This document shows, in pieces, positions 8,954 to 17,868 of a stretch of 64,000 nucleotides of DNA. The first letter of the stretch is position 1, and each line of letters starts with the position of its first letter. Location: contig JAFGDZ010000079.1 in the NCBI GenBank assembly GCA_016931855.1, forward strand, positions 46,066 to 110,065, written 5' to 3'. The DNA is from Bacteroidales bacterium. GTDB lineage: Bacteria; Bacteroidota; Bacteroidia; Bacteroidales; Tenuifilaceae. The notes beneath the pieces were generated by a model that was given only the letters and a program-made list of their open reading frames with translations, ran no database searches and was not told where the DNA came from. Position numbers and translations under genes: made by a program.

Positions 8954-10768
8954 TTAGAAGAGCTCTATGTCGTCTTGCTGTTTCTTGCTGCTGGAGGAGT
9001 TATCGTCGAAAAGGTCAACATCGCCATCGGAGTCTATCACCTTTTGGTGAATCTCATGCTCGCTGGCCATGGTGTAAAGCCTTTTAATTGAGTCCAGCTC
9101 CTCTGCACTCTTTTGGTCTCCACCAGTTCCTTGTAGCTGGTTATAAACCTTGTTTAGCTCTCCAATTATTTCAACAATAACCTTTTCAAAAAAGTCGTAG
9201 TACTTAATTTTACCAATAGCAGAGCTAACCTCGTGTGCAACGCTTTGCCCTAGTTCCAAGGTTTGGCTCAGCGTAAACTTAATACGGTCGTTCTTACTCT
9301 TAAGCACAACCATGATGCTATTTGTGCTCTCAACTACCTGCGTAAAGTAGCTCTGTGGCCCATTGGCTTTTCTAAAATGCTCGTCGTTTGAGCATAGGCT
9401 ATTAGCTGCATCGCATATGGAATTATATACGGAAGTTATTACCGCATGGTTCTTCTTTATTCCATTCAAAATAGAATGGGTTTGCTGTTGGGCCATTTCC
9501 TTATCAAGCGACATGGAAATAAGCTGGGTAAAATGCACGCTAGTTGGCTGGAAGTGGGATAGTAAATCCTCAATATTCTTGTTGAATCGGAATATCTCAT
9601 CGCAAGCAGAAACGTTGTTCCGCTCAATTACCGTTACAGAGTATGAGAAGTCTTGTATTTTCCCTACAAACGACGAGAGTACAGATGCAGCATTCTCAAG
9701 GTTGGTTAGGATATTTACTAGGTGTAGCTCATCGGTGTTTTCCTGCGATGCGCTTATCCTATTGCACATATCAGAAATGCTTACCATATCGTTACCAATT
9801 GCTTGGAAGCGCTGGGTAATTATTTCAATTGCCGACTGGTACTCTTTATTTGCGAAAACGAGCTGTGCCGCTTGCAATCCTGCAATTTCACGAATTTGGG
9901 AGTACAGCTTTGCTACATCCTCCGACTTATCGTTACCCGCATCAAAGGCTTCCAACCCTTCTATTATTCTCCTGTGTGTAGCCTGTATATGCTCCATCTT
10001 TTGGCGAATAATATCCTGATACTGAAGGTTGGTTATAATCTCTGCTATGTTGGCCGAGCTGCTCTCGGTTTTAGCTGTAAGCTCTGGTATTAGCATTATA
10101 GCCTCTTCGTGCTTTTCGGCAAAAAGAATAATACCATAGTGTATTTGATCTAGTATGGTATCAATTTCCCCAAGATTTCGTGATTGAAGAGAGCTTAATG
10201 AGTCGTACGCCTCTTTAACCCCTTTGCTAAGTGTTGCAATGTTATTCTCCGCTTGGTAGCTAGATATTTTTAACGTGTTGATAACCCCATTAAGCAGATT
10301 GAGCGCCGCGTTATACTCCTCTGTAACCTGTCTGCTGGGATCTGATCCAGACACCTTTATGTTTGCAAGTAAGAACTTAAGGGTCATTAAATCCTGGTTC
10401 AAGTTCTTAACGGGGATAAACAGCTGGTCGAAAAGACCGACCATCCCCTTTAAATTATCAGAGCATCTGCCAATGCTTTGGGCAAACTGATTTCGAGTAC
10501 TCTTAATGTCTTTGTACAGATTCTTTAGCTCCGAGAGTAATTTGGAGTGCTCCGTTTCCGTGAGAGTTTCAAAAATTTCTTTTGCGTTATCGGAAATGGT
10601 TTTTGCTTTGCGGTAACAGGACTTAAAATCCCCGTTTAACCCAAGGAAATCATCGGAAGAGCACTTATGTAGCTCTATTATTTGCTCATCAATCCTTCGG
10701 AAAAGCGACGAGATCTCTTTTACCGAAAAATCTGAATTTACGCCTATTTTCTTCTCCTCTTTAGCCAT
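8954..10768 (-). CDS. Large soluble helical chemotaxis protein with CheZ-like motif
   Basis: A 604-aa cytoplasmic, overwhelmingly helical protein with no signal peptide or membrane segment. It is not a normal methyl-accepting receptor: the conserved hairpin tip of receptor signalling domains is absent. At 250-260 it has YQDIIRQKMEH, in which D252 and Q256 reproduce the Asp-x3-Gln spacing of the CheZ phosphatase active site (D143/Q147 in enteric CheZ). A second related helix, KYYDFFEKVIVEI, lies at 522-534. The C-terminus is acidic and ends DDIELF, reminiscent of the CheY-docking tail of CheZ. I propose a CheY-P phosphatase or a scaffold; this is inference. It lies 19 bp upstream of the STAS gene. 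Confidence 0.8.
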   Translation of the reverse strand: MAKEEKKIGVNSDFSVKEISSLFRRIDEQIIELHKCSSDDFLGLNGDFKSCYRKAKTISDNAKEIFETLTETEHSKLLSELKNLYKDIKSTRNQFAQSIGRCSDNLKGMVGLFDQLFIPVKNLNQDLMTLKFLLANIKVSGSDPSRQVTEEYNAALNLLNGVINTLKISSYQAENNIATLSKGVKEAYDSLSSLQSRNLGEIDTILDQIHYGIILFAEKHEEAIMLIPELTAKTESSSANIAEIITNLQYQDIIRQKMEHIQATHRRIIEGLEAFDAGNDKSEDVAKLYSQIREIAGLQAAQLVFANKEYQSAIEIITQRFQAIGNDMVSISDMCNRISASQENTDELHLVNILTNLENAASVLSSFVGKIQDFSYSVTVIERNNVSACDEIFRFNKNIEDLLSHFQPTSVHFTQLISMSLDKEMAQQQTHSILNGIKKNHAVITSVYNSICDAANSLCSNDEHFRKANGPQSYFTQVVESTNSIMVVLKSKNDRIKFTLSQTLELGQSVAHEVSSAIGKIKYYDFFEKVIVEIIGELNKVYNQLQGTGGDQKSAEELDSIKRLYTMASEHEIHQKVIDSDGDVDLFDDNSSSSKKQQDDIELF

Positions 10769-10874
10769 TTAGTTAATTAGATTTTTCCGGTATAGCGCTT
10801 AACCCGGACATAGTAAACTATGATGCTTACCACATTACCATCAGTACAGTATGGATAGTAAAATGTTAACATGC

Positions 10875-11249
10875 CTATGCAAAAACCGTTTTAATTTCTT
10901 CCAGGAAGAGCGGTATATCTATTGGCTTGCTAAATAAGCTACGTGCACCTAGTGTTTTAACCAGCTCCTCATTTTCAGGCGATCCCACTGCAGAAACCAC
11001 TATAACTGGTATATTAGCAAATGCGGAAGTGGCTTTAACCTTTTTCAAAAAGTCAAATCCACTAACCTGAGGCATTAGTAAATCTAAAAGGACTAAATCG
11101 AAATGGTTCTTTTCCATTAATCGTAATGCATCAACTGCACCAAAGGCCGTTTGAGCACTATAGCCCTCCTCTTCAAGTATTGCTTCAAGGAGAACTTGAT
11201 TTGTTGTAGAATCATCAACAATGAGAATCTTTTTTTCTGAATTGGCCAT
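10875..11249 (-). CDS. Single-domain response regulator at the head of the chemotaxis operon
   Basis: A receiver domain of 124 residues counted from the ATG of MANSEKKILIVDD. A GTG nine bases upstream is less likely because the predicted transcription start would fall almost on it. The acidic DD, the phospho-acceptor Asp in LVLLDLLMPQVSG, the Ser in VVSAVG and the Lys in FSKPI are present. It has no output domain. It is the first gene behind the consensus promoter at 11266-11297, with 106 bp before the 604-aa gene. It may be a second CheY or a phosphate sink. Confidence 0.88.
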   Translation of the reverse strand: MANSEKKILIVDDSTTNQVLLEAILEEEGYSAQTAFGAVDALRLMEKNHFDLVLLDLLMPQVSGFDFLKKVKATSAFANIPVIVVSAVGSPENEELVKTLGARSLFSKPIDIPLFLEEIKTVFA

Positions 11250-11265
11250 AGGAATCACTTTTTCT

Positions 11266-11297
11266 CAAAAGTACATAGACATTTTTCTTATAGCAAA
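11266..11297 (-). promoter_or_regulatory. Consensus Bacteroidota promoter of the chemotaxis operon
   Basis: Read on the minus strand this is TTTG (11297-11294), 20 nt, then TACTTTTG (11273-11266). Both boxes match the -33 TTTG and -7 TAnnTTTG consensus of the primary sigma factor in this phylum. Transcription should begin near 11260, about 10 nt before the ATG of the receiver gene. Confidence 0.75.
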
Positions 11298-11329
11298 ACA
11301 TTTTTAGTGAGTTTGCTTACTAAAAAGTG

Positions 11330-11343
11330 GTGATTTAGATCAC
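11330..11343. promoter_or_regulatory. FNR/CRP-like palindrome GTGAT-N4-ATCAC
   Basis: A perfect 5-bp dyad with a 4-bp spacer, the same geometry as FNR sites (TTGAT-N4-ATCAA). An overlapping dyad AAAAAGTG/CACTTTTT lies at 11322-11348. It sits between the divergent chemotaxis operon and the Crp/Fnr gene, with its centre 61 bp upstream of the latter's ATG. The regulator encoded at 11398 is the obvious candidate to bind here. Confidence 0.6.
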
Positions 11344-11397
11344 TTTTTCAATTGCTTTTCCTATTTTAGGGAACCAATAAAGACAAAAAAAGAGTGT

Positions 11398-12093
11398 ATG
11401 GAGCAGCTGAATGTACTTACAAATGAAAGCGATATGCTAGAAAACGTACCGTTCGCTTCGCTGTTAAGCCAAGCAGAGAAGGAGCTGTTACTGGGTAACT
11501 CTACACTTGTTGAGTACTCAAGACGCGATACTATTATAAAGCAAAACGCGAGAACATCACATGTGCTATACGTGTACTCTGGATTAGTAAAGGTATCGAG
11601 GGAGATGCGAAAAGGAAAAAACCTGTTACTCCGAATTGACAAAGGTGGTGCGTTTATTGGCCTTTCATCAGTTTTTAGCGGCGAGGTTTACCACTACTCG
11701 GCTTCGGTGCTTGAGCCTGCAACTATACTTTCTATTGACCCCAAGTGCTTTATGCAGCTTATTAAAACCAACGGAGAGTTTGCGTCAAACATTATACAGC
11801 AGCTAAGTGCCGACGGTATTTCGGATCTTTTTCGTGTATCGAGCCTCCTTTACAAGCAGCTGCCAGGTAGGGTTGCCGACATTATCCTATACTTTTCGGA
11901 GGAGATTTACCATTCAACCACGTTCTCGTTCCCTTTAACCCGACAAGAGCTGGCAGAGCTGGCTGGAACAACCAAGGAAAGCCTTATTAGAACCATGTCG
12001 GAGTTTAAGCACGATAAAATTATTGAAATGGACAGGAACCAAATCACCATAACTAGTCCCAAAATCATTAATACCCTAAGCCGCTTGGGTTAA
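11398..12093 (+). CDS. Crp/Fnr-family transcription regulator
   Basis: A 231-aa regulator with an N-terminal cyclic-nucleotide-binding fold (about 20-130) and a C-terminal winged helix. The recognition helix region reads TRQELAELAGTTKESLIRTMSEF. The cNMP pocket lacks an obvious RxSS-type cAMP signature, and there is no N-terminal Cys cluster for an iron-sulfur cluster, so the effector is unknown. It is divergent from the chemotaxis operon with an FNR-like palindrome between them and is followed 19 bp later by a receiver gene. Autoregulation and control of chemotaxis genes are reasonable inferences from position only. Confidence 0.93.
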   Translation: MEQLNVLTNESDMLENVPFASLLSQAEKELLLGNSTLVEYSRRDTIIKQNARTSHVLYVYSGLVKVSREMRKGKNLLLRIDKGGAFIGLSSVFSGEVYHYSASVLEPATILSIDPKCFMQLIKTNGEFASNIIQQLSADGISDLFRVSSLLYKQLPGRVADIILYFSEEIYHSTTFSFPLTRQELAELAGTTKESLIRTMSEFKHDKIIEMDRNQITITSPKIINTLSRLG

Positions 12094-12112
12094 TCTTTTT
12101 ACTCTCACCTTT

Positions 12113-12499
12113 ATGGATCGTAAATTTAGACTTCTGATTGTTGATGACATTTTTGTAAATCGCTTCCTGCTTGCAGAAATTGTAAAGAAGGTATGCGATT
12201 ATTACGTTGAAGCGCAGAACGGGAAAGAGGCTATAGATAAGCTTAGCCAGCAGGAGTTTGATGCCATCTTAATGGATATTGAGATGCCTGTTATGAATGG
12301 GCTCGAAACCACTAGGTACATTAGGAATAACTTTCCAGCTCCCAAGAATAAGATTCCAATTATTGCGCTTACCGCGCATAACCCTGCAACTTTTTTCGAC
12401 GACTTTAAGGATGCAGGGTTCGATCAGCTAATGACTAAACCCTATTCTGTTGATAAAGTCCTTAGGCTAATAGAGGAGGTTTGCGCCCCAACAAAATAG
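12113..12499 (+). CDS. Single-domain response regulator
   Basis: A 128-aa receiver domain with DD at the acidic pocket, the phospho-acceptor Asp in ILMDIEMPVMNG, a Thr in IALTAHN and the Lys in MTKPYS. This sequence type is usual for receivers of hybrid kinases rather than CheY. It lies 19 bp after the Crp/Fnr gene and probably shares its transcript. It converges on a hybrid kinase gene whose stop is only 10 bp away, so the two may be functional partners. Confidence 0.92.
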   Translation: MDRKFRLLIVDDIFVNRFLLAEIVKKVCDYYVEAQNGKEAIDKLSQQEFDAILMDIEMPVMNGLETTRYIRNNFPAPKNKIPIIALTAHNPATFFDDFKDAGFDQLMTKPYSVDKVLRLIEEVCAPTK

Positions 12500-12509
12500 C
12501 CAGCACCTA

Positions 12510-15125
12510 TTACCCTTTGCTGTTTCGCCATGTATGTAGCAGGTGAAACAGCTTTTCTTTACTTATGGGCTTATTTACCACCTGGTTACAACCCGCTGCT
12601 TTTAGCATATTGATATTTGCCGTTTCCCCCTGGTTAAGCTGCGCACAAAAACCTTTGCTTTTATACTCTGGCCAACGGTGCTTAACCTCCTTAATAAACG
12701 ATTCGATGGTCCACGGCTGAGGCATTCTGTTATCGAGAATAATTAGAGCAAAGGGCTTACCGTATGTTGCGGAGCTGGCTACAATACTTAAGGCCGCATT
12801 TCCATCGCGAGCAACCGTTACCTCGGCATAGTTAACCAATAGGTTTTGCAAGTAAAAGCGGGTGTAGGCATTCGATTCTACTATAAGCACTTTGGGCTTA
12901 ACTCCCTTTTGAGACCGACCAAGGGTAGATGCTTTTTTTGTTTGCTTATGCACCTCGAATACCGACTCGTTGCGCTTAATTAGAAATGAGATTACTACCT
13001 GAGTACCAACCCTTTTCCTAGAAACAACTTCAATTCGCCCCCCCATAAGATGCAGCAATCTTTTTGCAAGGGGCAATCCTAACCCTGCCCCTTGGTAGGA
13101 TCTATTCAAACCAAAGCTCTCCTGTCTAAAGGGTTCAAAAATGTATGGTAAATAATCAGCATCAATACCAATTCCCTTATCCTCAACCACAATGCTAACC
13201 TCACCTTTAGCCTCATTAAAGGAGGAGGCAACTTGTATTGGCTCACTATGACTATACTTTATTGCGTTATTTATAACAATGGACAATACGCGAGTAAGAT
13301 TTTCGGGGTCGGCCATAATTACTGGTAGTGCCTCCAGCTTAGACTCTACTCGTATCCCCTTCTGGCGTAAATCAAGCTGATTTTGCTCAATGGCACTAGC
13401 AATAACCCGGTTAAGCTCACAGGGTAAAATTCGTAGGCGTATGTTGTTTGACTCGGCTCTGCTTATATCAACCAAATTATTGAGTAGGTGCATAAGCCTA
13501 TTGCTGCTATTGTTAATCTCCTCAATATAACGTTGAAAAGGGCTGTCTTCTGGAATCTCGTTACTCAACAACGATGAGAATCCCATTATACCATTAAGGG
13601 GAGTGCGAATTTCGTGGCTTATATTTGCCAAAAAGGCGTTTTTAAGGTTATTGGCCTCTTCGGCCACTGCTAGTGCATTGCTTAAGTCCTTGGTACGTGT
13701 CTCTACCCGTACCTCAAGGCTCTTGTTCATTTCTAGCAGTGTGCGGTTTGACTTTGCCTTAGCCCTATAAAGCATATATATTAAAACGGCAAACATTATT
13801 GCAACAATGGCAATGGCAACAATTAGAATATACCAGTACTGCTGGGATCTAAAGCGCATATCGGCTATTTCCTTGTTTTGCCTCAAAAGGTAGTTCTCCG
13901 ATTCTTTTTGCTCTAACCTATACAAAATTTGATACTCGGCAAACGCACTTTTTAGCTGGGTATCCTTAATGGAGTCGCTAATTTGATTTGCCAACACATA
14001 ATGATTATACGCTTTAAGGAAGTTCCCCTTTCGCTCATAGAACTGGGAGAACTTTTGGTGAGCCTCGGCCATTTTTTTTGCATCGGCAGAGCTATTTGCT
14101 GCAGAAACAGCTAGCTTAAGGTACTTGTCGGCTTGTGAATTCCTTTTCTCCATATAAAAATCGGCAATTACAAGATAGAGCTCCGCCAAATTGGTGTAAT
14201 TCCCCTTCTCCCGCCAATAAGCCTCAATATGCGTAACCAAAGGAGCAGCTTGCTCCCACTTATCCTCCTTTATATGCACACTAGCCAGTAAGAAAGCGTA
14301 GCTGTACTCATCATCCTGTGTGGCCTCTACGCATTTAAACCTGTTGCCACTCTGTATATACACTAAGGCCGAATCAACATTGCTTTGCTGCAGATAAATA
14401 TTAGCAATGGCAAACGACGACGACATTGCCCCCAAAGAATCGCCATTGGCAGCAGAAATAGAAAATGATTTTTTGAACGAGCTCGTGGCCTCTCTATAGT
14501 TCTCTAGGTTGGAGTTTATTACACCTAAATTATAGCGTGTTGTAGCCACCCCCTTCCAATCGTTAAGCCCTTCTTTAAGTTTTAATGATTGACGCAAACA
14601 AAGCAACGCCTTCTCGTAATTACCCAGCTCAATAAAAATTAGCCCTATATTATTGTATGCACGGCCTATTGCAATAGTAATGGCTCGCTCTTCGTCCTTA
14701 GTAATTCTTACGGGCTTAACAAAATCGAGCTTATCAAGATCCGATGAGACCGACATAAGATCCAGCGGAAGAATTTCTAGCTCCCGAACCTCAGCCCTGT
14801 TTGCATACGATAAAACCTGAAAATAGCTATTTAAAGACTCGGCATACTGCTTTCGGACTAGGGCAACATAACCTAAATTATTGTAGGACAAAACAATGCC
14901 CTTAAGATAAAGAGCATCCTTGGCTTCATGCAGCGCAACCGAAGCAATTGCAAATGTTGAGTCAAGATTTTTACTCCGATACTCCTCCGCTAACCTATTC
15001 TTAGCATCAATGCTACTTTTTACACTTATTACTGGCTCGTCTGCTTGCACATTAGCAAAAACAGAGCAGCTCATTAAACAAGCAATAAACCCAAATTTTA
15101 CAGCTGATATTAAAGATATACCCAC
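12510..15125 (-). CDS. TPR-containing hybrid sensor histidine kinase
   Basis: An 871-aa protein. Signal peptide (1-28), periplasmic TPR repeats (about 40-385; for example AYNNIGLIFIELGNYEKAL), one membrane helix at 430-453, and a coiled coil. HisKA follows with H504 in NISHEIRTPLNG, then HATPase_c (VINNAIKYS, DKGIGID, GAGLGLPLAKR) and a C-terminal receiver (745-868). The receiver keeps the acceptor D798 and K852, but its acidic pair is Glu-Ser instead of Asp-Asp, so it may be weak or inactive. The start is GTG at 15125, the first start after an in-frame stop. A -7 box TACTTTTG on the minus strand at 15174-15181 fits a transcription start about 40 nt upstream. The ligand is unknown. Confidence 0.92.
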   Translation of the reverse strand: MGISLISAVKFGFIACLMSCSVFANVQADEPVISVKSSIDAKNRLAEEYRSKNLDSTFAIASVALHEAKDALYLKGIVLSYNNLGYVALVRKQYAESLNSYFQVLSYANRAEVRELEILPLDLMSVSSDLDKLDFVKPVRITKDEERAITIAIGRAYNNIGLIFIELGNYEKALLCLRQSLKLKEGLNDWKGVATTRYNLGVINSNLENYREATSSFKKSFSISAANGDSLGAMSSSFAIANIYLQQSNVDSALVYIQSGNRFKCVEATQDDEYSYAFLLASVHIKEDKWEQAAPLVTHIEAYWREKGNYTNLAELYLVIADFYMEKRNSQADKYLKLAVSAANSSADAKKMAEAHQKFSQFYERKGNFLKAYNHYVLANQISDSIKDTQLKSAFAEYQILYRLEQKESENYLLRQNKEIADMRFRSQQYWYILIVAIAIVAIMFAVLIYMLYRAKAKSNRTLLEMNKSLEVRVETRTKDLSNALAVAEEANNLKNAFLANISHEIRTPLNGIMGFSSLLSNEIPEDSPFQRYIEEINNSSNRLMHLLNNLVDISRAESNNIRLRILPCELNRVIASAIEQNQLDLRQKGIRVESKLEALPVIMADPENLTRVLSIVINNAIKYSHSEPIQVASSFNEAKGEVSIVVEDKGIGIDADYLPYIFEPFRQESFGLNRSYQGAGLGLPLAKRLLHLMGGRIEVVSRKRVGTQVVISFLIKRNESVFEVHKQTKKASTLGRSQKGVKPKVLIVESNAYTRFYLQNLLVNYAEVTVARDGNAALSIVASSATYGKPFALIILDNRMPQPWTIESFIKEVKHRWPEYKSKGFCAQLNQGETANINMLKAAGCNQVVNKPISKEKLFHLLHTWRNSKG

Positions 15126-15173
15126 ACTAAACCTATTAAATTATTGATGCAATATATTTCAAAAACGACAATG

Positions 15174-15181
15174 CAAAAGTA
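15174..15181 (-). promoter_or_regulatory. -7 box of the TPR kinase gene
   Basis: The minus strand reads TACTTTTG, a full match to TAnnTTTG. Twenty bases upstream is TTTA, one mismatch from the -33 TTTG. The predicted transcript would start near 15168, giving a leader of roughly 40 nt to the GTG at 15125. Confidence 0.5.
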
Positions 15182-15239
15182 CTACATCTTTTATATTTTG
15201 CTAAATGCAACTCTTTATGCAACCAAAACCCTTTTTTGG

Positions 15240-15269
15240 TTGACAAGAAAAAAAAATGTTTTACTTTTG
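15240..15269 (+). promoter_or_regulatory. Consensus promoter of the HU/SPOR gene
   Basis: TTG at 15240-15242, a 19-nt spacer, then TACTTTTG at 15262-15269 match the -33 and -7 elements of the phylum. The predicted transcription start near 15275 rules out the upstream TTG at 15274 as a translation start and supports the ATG at 15397, giving a leader of about 120 nt. Confidence 0.65.
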
Positions 15270-15396
15270 ATAGTTGATAAAAGTACTAAAGCATCACATC
15301 AAAGTACACACTACTGACGCAAAGCAACTTACAAGAGATTCACCTCAAAAAATAGTTACTTATTTTAAAGGCGCATTTCTTCGAAAAATAACTCAC

Positions 15397-16599
15397 ATGA
15401 CAAACAAGGAACTTTCAGAACTGATAAAGCAAAATACCAGAACAATACTTCCTGGTTTTGGCGCATTTTTGGTTAAGGATAGCGACAAAGGTTTTTTGGC
15501 TGAAAATGTGACATTTAGCCCGTTTTTAAGGTATAACGATGGCATGTTAGAGGATTACCTAGCCAAGAACAAGGGCATATCAAAAGATGAAGCGGGCAAA
15601 CAAATCTCAAGCCTCACAGAAATAATTAAGGACGAACTTCTTAACAAAGGGTTCTTTCAAATTGGAGAGCTAGGTTTTTTAAATAGGGATTCGCGCGGAA
15701 CCGTTAGCTTTACTGTTGGTAAAGCAACCAATAGCGTAGCCGAAAAGACAAAAGAAGAGAAACCTGCTACTCCCCCAAAACAAGAAGCTACAGCAGAAGG
15801 AAATGCGTCCGGTAGCACCCTCAATTCCTCGGAATCGGGATCGGATACGTTAGATATAATCTCTGAAACGGAACTTGTCCAAGAGGAGACAAAGAGACAG
15901 GAAGCCATGGAGAATAAAAAAACGATTGAATCCTCTGCTAAAGTAGAACCAAAGACTAAACCCCATACTGCAAGCAAAAAGGTACAAGGAAGTGAGAGGA
16001 AACACCCCTTGCCAAAGCCTAAAGCAACCAAATCTGTAACTACAGAACCTTCCAAAAGAAGAAAAACATCGCCTATAGTTTACATTGTTGCTTTTGCTGG
16101 AATAATTGTAGCCATTGCGGCTAGTATGCTCCTTATTAAAACCCTTGTTTTAGATACCGATAGCACCCCATTGATAGATAACAGCGCAAAAGAAAAAGCG
16201 GCTTTTGCCAAAGAGATGGAAAAGGTTGATAAGGAGCTAGGAACTCCTAAAGAAGAGCCCAATACAGAACAAAAACCCACTCAAGCACCCGAGCCTAAAA
16301 CAGAGAAGGTACAGCCTAACGAATTAGCAAAACCAGCATCAGAAAAGGTTATTTCCCAAACACAAGAAGTTGCTACTTCTGGCAATTTTCATTTAGTAGT
16401 AGGCAGCTTTCAGAATGCCGATTATGCAAGCAGCTACGCAAAAGAGCTTAGCGAAAAAGGGTTTGGCGCACGTGTAATTCTACGTTCCAATGGAATGAGC
16501 GCGGTTACCATTGGAAGTTTTGCCACATACGAGGCAGCAAAAGAAGACTTAGCAAGAAAAAAGAAAGCTTTTCCTAATGGTTGGGTTCTTAAGCAGTAA
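15397..16599 (+). CDS. HU/CCDC81-like N-terminal plus C-terminal SPOR domain protein
   Basis: A 400-aa membrane protein counted from the ATG at 15397 (MTNKELSELIKQ). A longer frame from a TTG at 15274 is unlikely given the promoter. Residues 1-100 form the HU/CCDC81-like module typical of Bacteroidota (PGFGAFLVK, GELGFL). A low-complexity Lys/Glu/Pro/Thr linker follows, then one membrane helix (about 226-249), a second charged linker and a SPOR domain (about 329-400; FHLVVGSFQNADYASSYA). SPOR domains bind denuded peptidoglycan at division sites. The protein probably links the cytoplasm or DNA to septal wall; that is family-based inference. The gene end overlaps the next gene by 23 bp. Confidence 0.88.
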   Translation: MTNKELSELIKQNTRTILPGFGAFLVKDSDKGFLAENVTFSPFLRYNDGMLEDYLAKNKGISKDEAGKQISSLTEIIKDELLNKGFFQIGELGFLNRDSRGTVSFTVGKATNSVAEKTKEEKPATPPKQEATAEGNASGSTLNSSESGSDTLDIISETELVQEETKRQEAMENKKTIESSAKVEPKTKPHTASKKVQGSERKHPLPKPKATKSVTTEPSKRRKTSPIVYIVAFAGIIVAIAASMLLIKTLVLDTDSTPLIDNSAKEKAAFAKEMEKVDKELGTPKEEPNTEQKPTQAPEPKTEKVQPNELAKPASEKVISQTQEVATSGNFHLVVGSFQNADYASSYAKELSEKGFGARVILRSNGMSAVTIGSFATYEAAKEDLARKKKAFPNGWVLKQ

Positions 16600-17317
16600 A
16601 CCAGTAAATAAAGTGGTAGTTAAGGATTACCCTGAGATTGGATCCGTAACCTACAAACGAAATAGAAGAGCAAAAAGGTTAACGCTCTCAATTAAAGCAG
16701 GAACAGAAATCCGGGTAACAATACCCGGATTTTTGCCTTTAAAAAGCGCTGAGCAGTTTGTTCTATCCAAAGCGGAATGGATAAAGGAGAAAAAGGAGAT
16801 ACGAAAAAGCCGCTCCCCTATAGTAACACCCGAAACGGGTTATTGCACAAAGTTGCACCAATTAGCCTTTATCCCTATTGCAGGAGAATCTGTACTAATA
16901 AAGCGCAGAATGCCAAGCATAGAAATTTACTACCCCAAGACATGGAATGCGGATGAGCCTCTATTCCAAAACGCAGTAGAAACGGCAATAGAAACAGCAT
17001 GGAGAGCAGAAGCAAAGGCATTACTCCCACAAAGGGTAGATGAACTTGCCAGAATATTTGGCTACACCTACGCCTCTGTTAGCATAAAAAAAACCAAGAG
17101 TAGATGGGGAAGCTGCTCAAGCAGAAATAACATAAACCTTAGCATATACCTAATGAAGCTTCCTGATGAACTAGTAGATTACATTATTCTGCACGAGCTG
17201 GCTCACACAAAGGAGAAAAATCACGGGCCAAAGTTCTGGGAGGAGCTAAATAGGGTAACTAACGGTAACGCCAAGGTGCTAGCAAAAATGGTAAAGGCGC
17301 ACAGAACAGGTTTGTAG
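16577..17317 (+). CDS. YgjP/DUF45-like zinc metallopeptidase
   Basis: A 246-aa protein with the M48-like YgjP (DUF45) fold. The N-terminal beta-rich part (about 10-80) precedes the WGSCSS motif and the zinc site HELAHTKEKNHG, which provides HExxH and a downstream His. An enteric homologue has been linked to nucleotide hydrolysis, but most family members are annotated as metal-dependent hydrolases, so the substrate is uncertain. The start overlaps the SPOR gene by 23 bp in another frame, indicating translational coupling. The first residues MVGFLSSK could be a few codons too long. Confidence 0.9.
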   Translation: MVGFLSSKPVNKVVVKDYPEIGSVTYKRNRRAKRLTLSIKAGTEIRVTIPGFLPLKSAEQFVLSKAEWIKEKKEIRKSRSPIVTPETGYCTKLHQLAFIPIAGESVLIKRRMPSIEIYYPKTWNADEPLFQNAVETAIETAWRAEAKALLPQRVDELARIFGYTYASVSIKKTKSRWGSCSSRNNINLSIYLMKLPDELVDYIILHELAHTKEKNHGPKFWEELNRVTNGNAKVLAKMVKAHRTGL

Positions 17318-17338
17318 TGCGCCTTATAACAGCGGTAG

Positions 17339-17866
17339 TTACAACCCGTTAAAGGAGAGTATTGAATCTAAAGGCTTCCGTTGCTTGCCATGCCTGTTAG
17401 TGTCGGGTAAATCGGCTGGATAGCCCAAGGGGATTAGGGCTATTGGCGACAGATGCTTGGGCAGATTCAGAATCTCGGCGCATTTAAACGCATCAAACTT
17501 ACAAATCCAACAAGTGGCAAGCCCCATATCGGTAGCAGCAAGGGTTAAATGATCAATGGCAATGGCCAAATCAACATCAACATGCTCTTTGCCATCGGCG
17601 CGCCTCCACGACTCGGTATGGTTGCCTAGTGCAACAACCACAACTGGAGCCGATTGCACCCAATGCTTTGCATAGCAAGACTTTACTTGGTTTAGTAGCG
17701 GCTGCTGATTTACAACCACAAAATGCCAAGGTTGAGCATTTGCTGCCGACGGAGAAACCCTTACGGTTTCAAACAGATCAATAAGGGTATCCTTATCAAT
17801 AGCCTTATTGAGGTAGCTTCTACAGCTGTACCGCCTTATTGCCAAGTTATGAAATAATGTGCTCAT
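17339..17866 (-). CDS. Nitroreductase-family flavoprotein
   Basis: A 175-aa FMN-dependent oxidoreductase of the nitroreductase family. Visible signatures are the RRYSCRSY N-terminus, SPSAANAQPWHFVVV for FMN binding, DLAIAIDHLTLAATDMGLATCWI and IALIPLGYPAD. The natural substrate of such short family members is rarely known. It starts 2 bp after the stop of the 95-aa unknown gene, so the two form an operon. It converges with the YgjP-like gene 21 bp away. Confidence 0.92.
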   Translation of the reverse strand: MSTLFHNLAIRRYSCRSYLNKAIDKDTLIDLFETVRVSPSAANAQPWHFVVVNQQPLLNQVKSCYAKHWVQSAPVVVVALGNHTESWRRADGKEHVDVDLAIAIDHLTLAATDMGLATCWICKFDAFKCAEILNLPKHLSPIALIPLGYPADLPDTNRHGKQRKPLDSILSFNGL

Positions 17867-17868
17867 TG

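Noticed and set aside
10809..10822. CATAGT-AA-ACTATG palindrome between the receiver and the 604-aa gene.
   Set aside because: It is only 6-bp arms in an AT-rich leader and has no T-run or promoter context; noted but not called as a feature.
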